From assembly GCA_045593905.1 (NCBI GenBank), contig JAZNXL010000041.1:1-6726 (forward strand): DNA of 6,726 bases. Direction: 5' to 3'. Under the pieces are notes generated by a model. That model ran no database searches, was not told the DNA's origin, and was given only the letters and a program-made list of their open reading frames with translations. The DNA is from RGIG9041 sp045593905. GTDB taxonomy: Bacteria; Bacillota; Clostridia; Oscillospirales; QAKW01. Made by a program: the position numbers and the translations under genes. How positions within the stretch are numbered: the stretch's first letter is position 1; each line of letters starts with the position of its first letter. Shown one piece after another: positions 4,956-6,726 of this stretch.

Positions 4956-5894
4956 TTATTTTGTAAAGGTATATTCACATTTTCCTGTTTCTTTATCATA
5001 ATTTTTAAACTCAAAAGAAACGTTGGCAATATTTGCAAGAGTTTGCATAACTGTTTTAGTTGAATATTCAAAATAGTAAGACACCTTACGCCCTGTATTT
5101 TTTAAATGCTTTACCGCAGGACAGTACTTTATTTGTACGTTAAGAGTGTTCCCCTTTTTGTTTATAACAACCGCATCTTCTGCTTTTTCAAGCTTATAAG
5201 TATTTTTAATGCACTCTTCAATTGCTTCAAATGCGTCTGAAGTCTTTATTTTATTTATAACAGGTTTATAAACATTGTTAGTATAAATAGTCAAATACTC
5301 TTCAAGACATTCAACGCCGTGTTCTTTGGCAACGTAGTCAATACCCATATTCATACTGCTGTGAAAATCCGGGTGAAAATATTCTCTATCGTCAGAAGAA
5401 ACTTTCAACACTTCGATGTTTTCATCGTGTACCATTACACCTTTGAAAATTTTAGGGTCGTAAATAATGCTCTGACACTGAGCTTTATCAACATTTGCAT
5501 GATTACGAATGTAGCAAAGACCTATTTCTTCAAGCGCTGCTCTGTAATAATCACAGTGACCGCAATAGTCGTAATACGGCTCAAGACCGATTTCTTTTTG
5601 CAATTGCAGTAATCTGCCTTTTGAGGGGCAATAATGCATTTCGCTTGATATCCAACCTTCTTTTTCGTTCAAGTATTTAGTGCAATCAGCAGCTTCTTCT
5701 GTGAGAGTGCCTGCCCAGTAATCCCACGCACCGCGAAGACCATCTTTTTTTAAGAAATTAATAAGCGGTATTCCCTTACCTGTAGGTTTAAAGAGGTATT
5801 CCCAAAACCGTTCAACTTCTTTACGACCAAACTTACTGTCAAGGTACTTAAAGAGTTCACTGTATGCAGGTATAAACTCTGTACAAGAAATCAT
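4956..5894 (-). CDS. Uncharacterised cysteine-containing protein with two repeated halves, paired with an aldolase
   Basis: I do not recognise a characterised function. The 312 residues have no signal peptide or membrane helix, so the protein is probably cytoplasmic. It appears internally duplicated: about 12-145 and 183-312 align at a steady offset of 166-170. Matching points are Y17/Y187, G23/G193, Ile-Asn at 45-46/213-214, E67/E236, A69/A238, Tyr-Cys-Pro at 88-90/257-259, L95/L264 and C140/C306. The first half also has Y-C-G-H-C-D (110-115), whose cysteines are missing from the second; His174 and His178 lie between the halves. The CP motif followed by a distal Cys vaguely recalls L-2-amino-thiazoline-4-carboxylate hydrolase-like proteins, which is memory only and weak. 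The ATG overlaps the aldolase stop (TAATG) with no good ribosome site, so coupled translation is likely. The shared operon suggests it acts on the aldolase's substrate or product, or binds the enzyme. Confidence 0.85.
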   Translation of the reverse strand: MISCTEFIPAYSELFKYLDSKFGRKEVERFWEYLFKPTGKGIPLINFLKKDGLRGAWDYWAGTLTEEAADCTKYLNEKEGWISSEMHYCPSKGRLLQLQKEIGLEPYYDYCGHCDYYRAALEEIGLCYIRNHANVDKAQCQSIIYDPKIFKGVMVHDENIEVLKVSSDDREYFHPDFHSSMNMGIDYVAKEHGVECLEEYLTIYTNNVYKPVINKIKTSDAFEAIEECIKNTYKLEKAEDAVVINKKGNTLNVQIKYCPAVKHLKNTGRKVSYYFEYSTKTVMQTLANIANVSFEFKNYDKETGKCEYTFTK

Positions 5895-6726
5895 TATATT
5901 TCGCCAATTTGTTTCATTGTGTTTTCAATAATTACTTTTGACTCATCTGAAATCGGTAAGCAGTAGTCTTGGTGGAAGTTACCTTCGCAACCAAGTAAGT
6001 TCATAGCGTATGTAAATGAGTACATAAGGCCTTGTGCGAGCATTGTATCACGCATTAAAAGGATATTATCAAGGTATTTACGTGCGCCATCAAAATCTTT
6101 GTTTTTAAGGCAATCAAACATTTTAGTGCCGTTTTTGGGTGTGCACGAGAACATACCGTCAAGGTTTTTGCAAATGCCCATCATATTAGCATAATCAAAT
6201 GCGTCAAGACCGCTATAGAGGCAATCCCAACCTGAATCGGGGTATTTTCTTTCGATTTTTTTAATCATTTCCCAATCGGCAGTTTTAATACCCTTAATAT
6301 TTTTATGGTTGATAATTTGGTCAATTACGGGCATTGTAATTTTGAACTTTGTAACAACTGCAAGGTCATAAAGGTATACGGGGTATGGTGATTTGTCAGC
6401 GATTGTTGTATACCAGTTAACAACCTGTTCATTGTTAACGCCTGCGTAGTAAGGAGCGGTAAGAACAACACCTGTAACCTTTTTGTCTTTGCCAATCATT
6501 TCGATTTTTTCTAAAACCTTAGCAATTGATGTGTCCATAACGCCGATAAAGAGCGGAAGTCTACCGTCTACTGCTTCAATACCAACAGAAACAATATCAG
6601 CATAAGCCGAGTTTTTGATGTAAGCTTCAATACCCATGCTTCCCATTAAAAGAAGACCTGCAGCACCTGCTTCGATTTGTTGCTCAATGTGTTTTTTAAG
6701 TGAGTCTGCTACAAGGTTGCCGTTTT
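5894..6726 (-). CDS. DapA/NanA-family aldolase or lyase (class I), 5' end outside the window
   Basis: The family makes or breaks C-C bonds between pyruvate and an aldehyde or imine through a lysine Schiff base in a TIM barrel. The frame stays open past the first in-window ATG near 6646 to the right edge (276 residues visible), and the extra codons encode conserved family sequence (GNLVAD ... EAGAAGLLLMGSMG). The true start is therefore outside, probably 15-20 codons away. Numbering visible residues from the right edge, the Tyr of YLYD (119) and the Lys of GIKTAD (147) are 28 apart, as in E. coli DHDPS (Tyr133, Lys161) and NanA. The usual GTTGE or GSTGE loop is GSMGIE, with Met at the second hydroxyl position, and the Arg that follows the YNVPSRT-type motif in DHDPS is absent. 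It is thus unlikely to be dihydrodipicolinate synthase or a standard sialate lyase. The substrate is unknown. Its stop overlaps the start of the 312-residue gene. Confidence 0.88.
   Translation of the reverse strand, partial: NGNLVADSLKKHIEQQIEAGAAGLLLMGSMGIEAYIKNSAYADIVSVGIEAVDGRLPLFIGVMDTSIAKVLEKIEMIGKDKKVTGVVLTAPYYAGVNNEQVVNWYTTIADKSPYPVYLYDLAVVTKFKITMPVIDQIINHKNIKGIKTADWEMIKKIERKYPDSGWDCLYSGLDAFDYANMMGICKNLDGMFSCTPKNGTKMFDCLKNKDFDGARKYLDNILLMRDTMLAQGLMYSFTYAMNLLGCEGNFHQDYCLPISDESKVIIENTMKQIGEI

Noticed and set aside
5319..5680. Two rightward open frames opposite the 312-residue gene
   Set aside because: They overlap each other in different frames and lie antisense to a gene whose internal repeat supports its own reading frame.
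6644..6646. ATG near 6646 as the start of the aldolase
   Set aside because: The frame is open further upstream with conserved family residues, and this Met sits inside the substrate loop, so it is internal.

Overview
The window looks like chromosomal DNA from a low-GC Gram-positive bacterium of the Clostridia type, probably an uncultured gut lineage. The grounds are AT-rich codon use, GGAGG-like ribosome sites, sigma-A promoters with near-consensus boxes, U-tailed hairpin terminators, tRNA genes that encode their CCA ends, and a proB-proA-proC cluster whose ProB has no PUA domain. No mobile element, CRISPR array, phage gene or attachment site was seen.

Left part (1-2256). A leftward proline biosynthesis operon reads proB (glutamate 5-kinase), proA (glutamyl-phosphate reductase), then proC (pyrroline-5-carboxylate reductase, only its first 27 codons inside the window). 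Together they convert glutamate to proline. proB and proA overlap by one base as TAATG, and proC follows after 13 bases. The 134-base gap upstream of proB holds two diverging promoters, one for proBAC and one for a rightward gene.

Middle (2257-4468). Rightward, a secreted and membrane-anchored penicillin-binding protein of the D-Ala-D-Ala carboxypeptidase (S11) family is followed by an AraC-family regulator. A hairpin terminator between them overlaps the predicted start site of the regulator's own promoter. It should therefore stop read-through from the carboxypeptidase gene while leaving the regulator's own transcript free of the hairpin. The regulator has no obvious target operon beside it.

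Gene-poor part (4469-4955, about 490 bases). It holds two nearly identical tRNA-Gly(GCC) genes. Each has its own TTGACA/17 bp/TGnTATTAT promoter and its own terminator. The copies differ by one base, which breaks a D-stem pair in the first. Two terminators facing opposite ways close this part: one for the second tRNA, one for the leftward operon beyond it. Bases 4639-4677, between the first tRNA and its terminator, hold nothing I recognise.

Right part (4956-6726). A leftward pair, again joined by TAATG, encodes a DapA/NanA-family (class I, Schiff-base) aldolase or lyase and a 312-residue protein of unknown function. The aldolase is cut by the right edge, and its true start lies outside. The 312-residue protein appears to be an internal duplication: two halves of about 140-150 residues align with a constant offset of 166-170, each with a Tyr-Cys-Pro motif, while a C-x2-C motif survives only in the first half. 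This two-gene unit is the least explained and most interesting part of the window.
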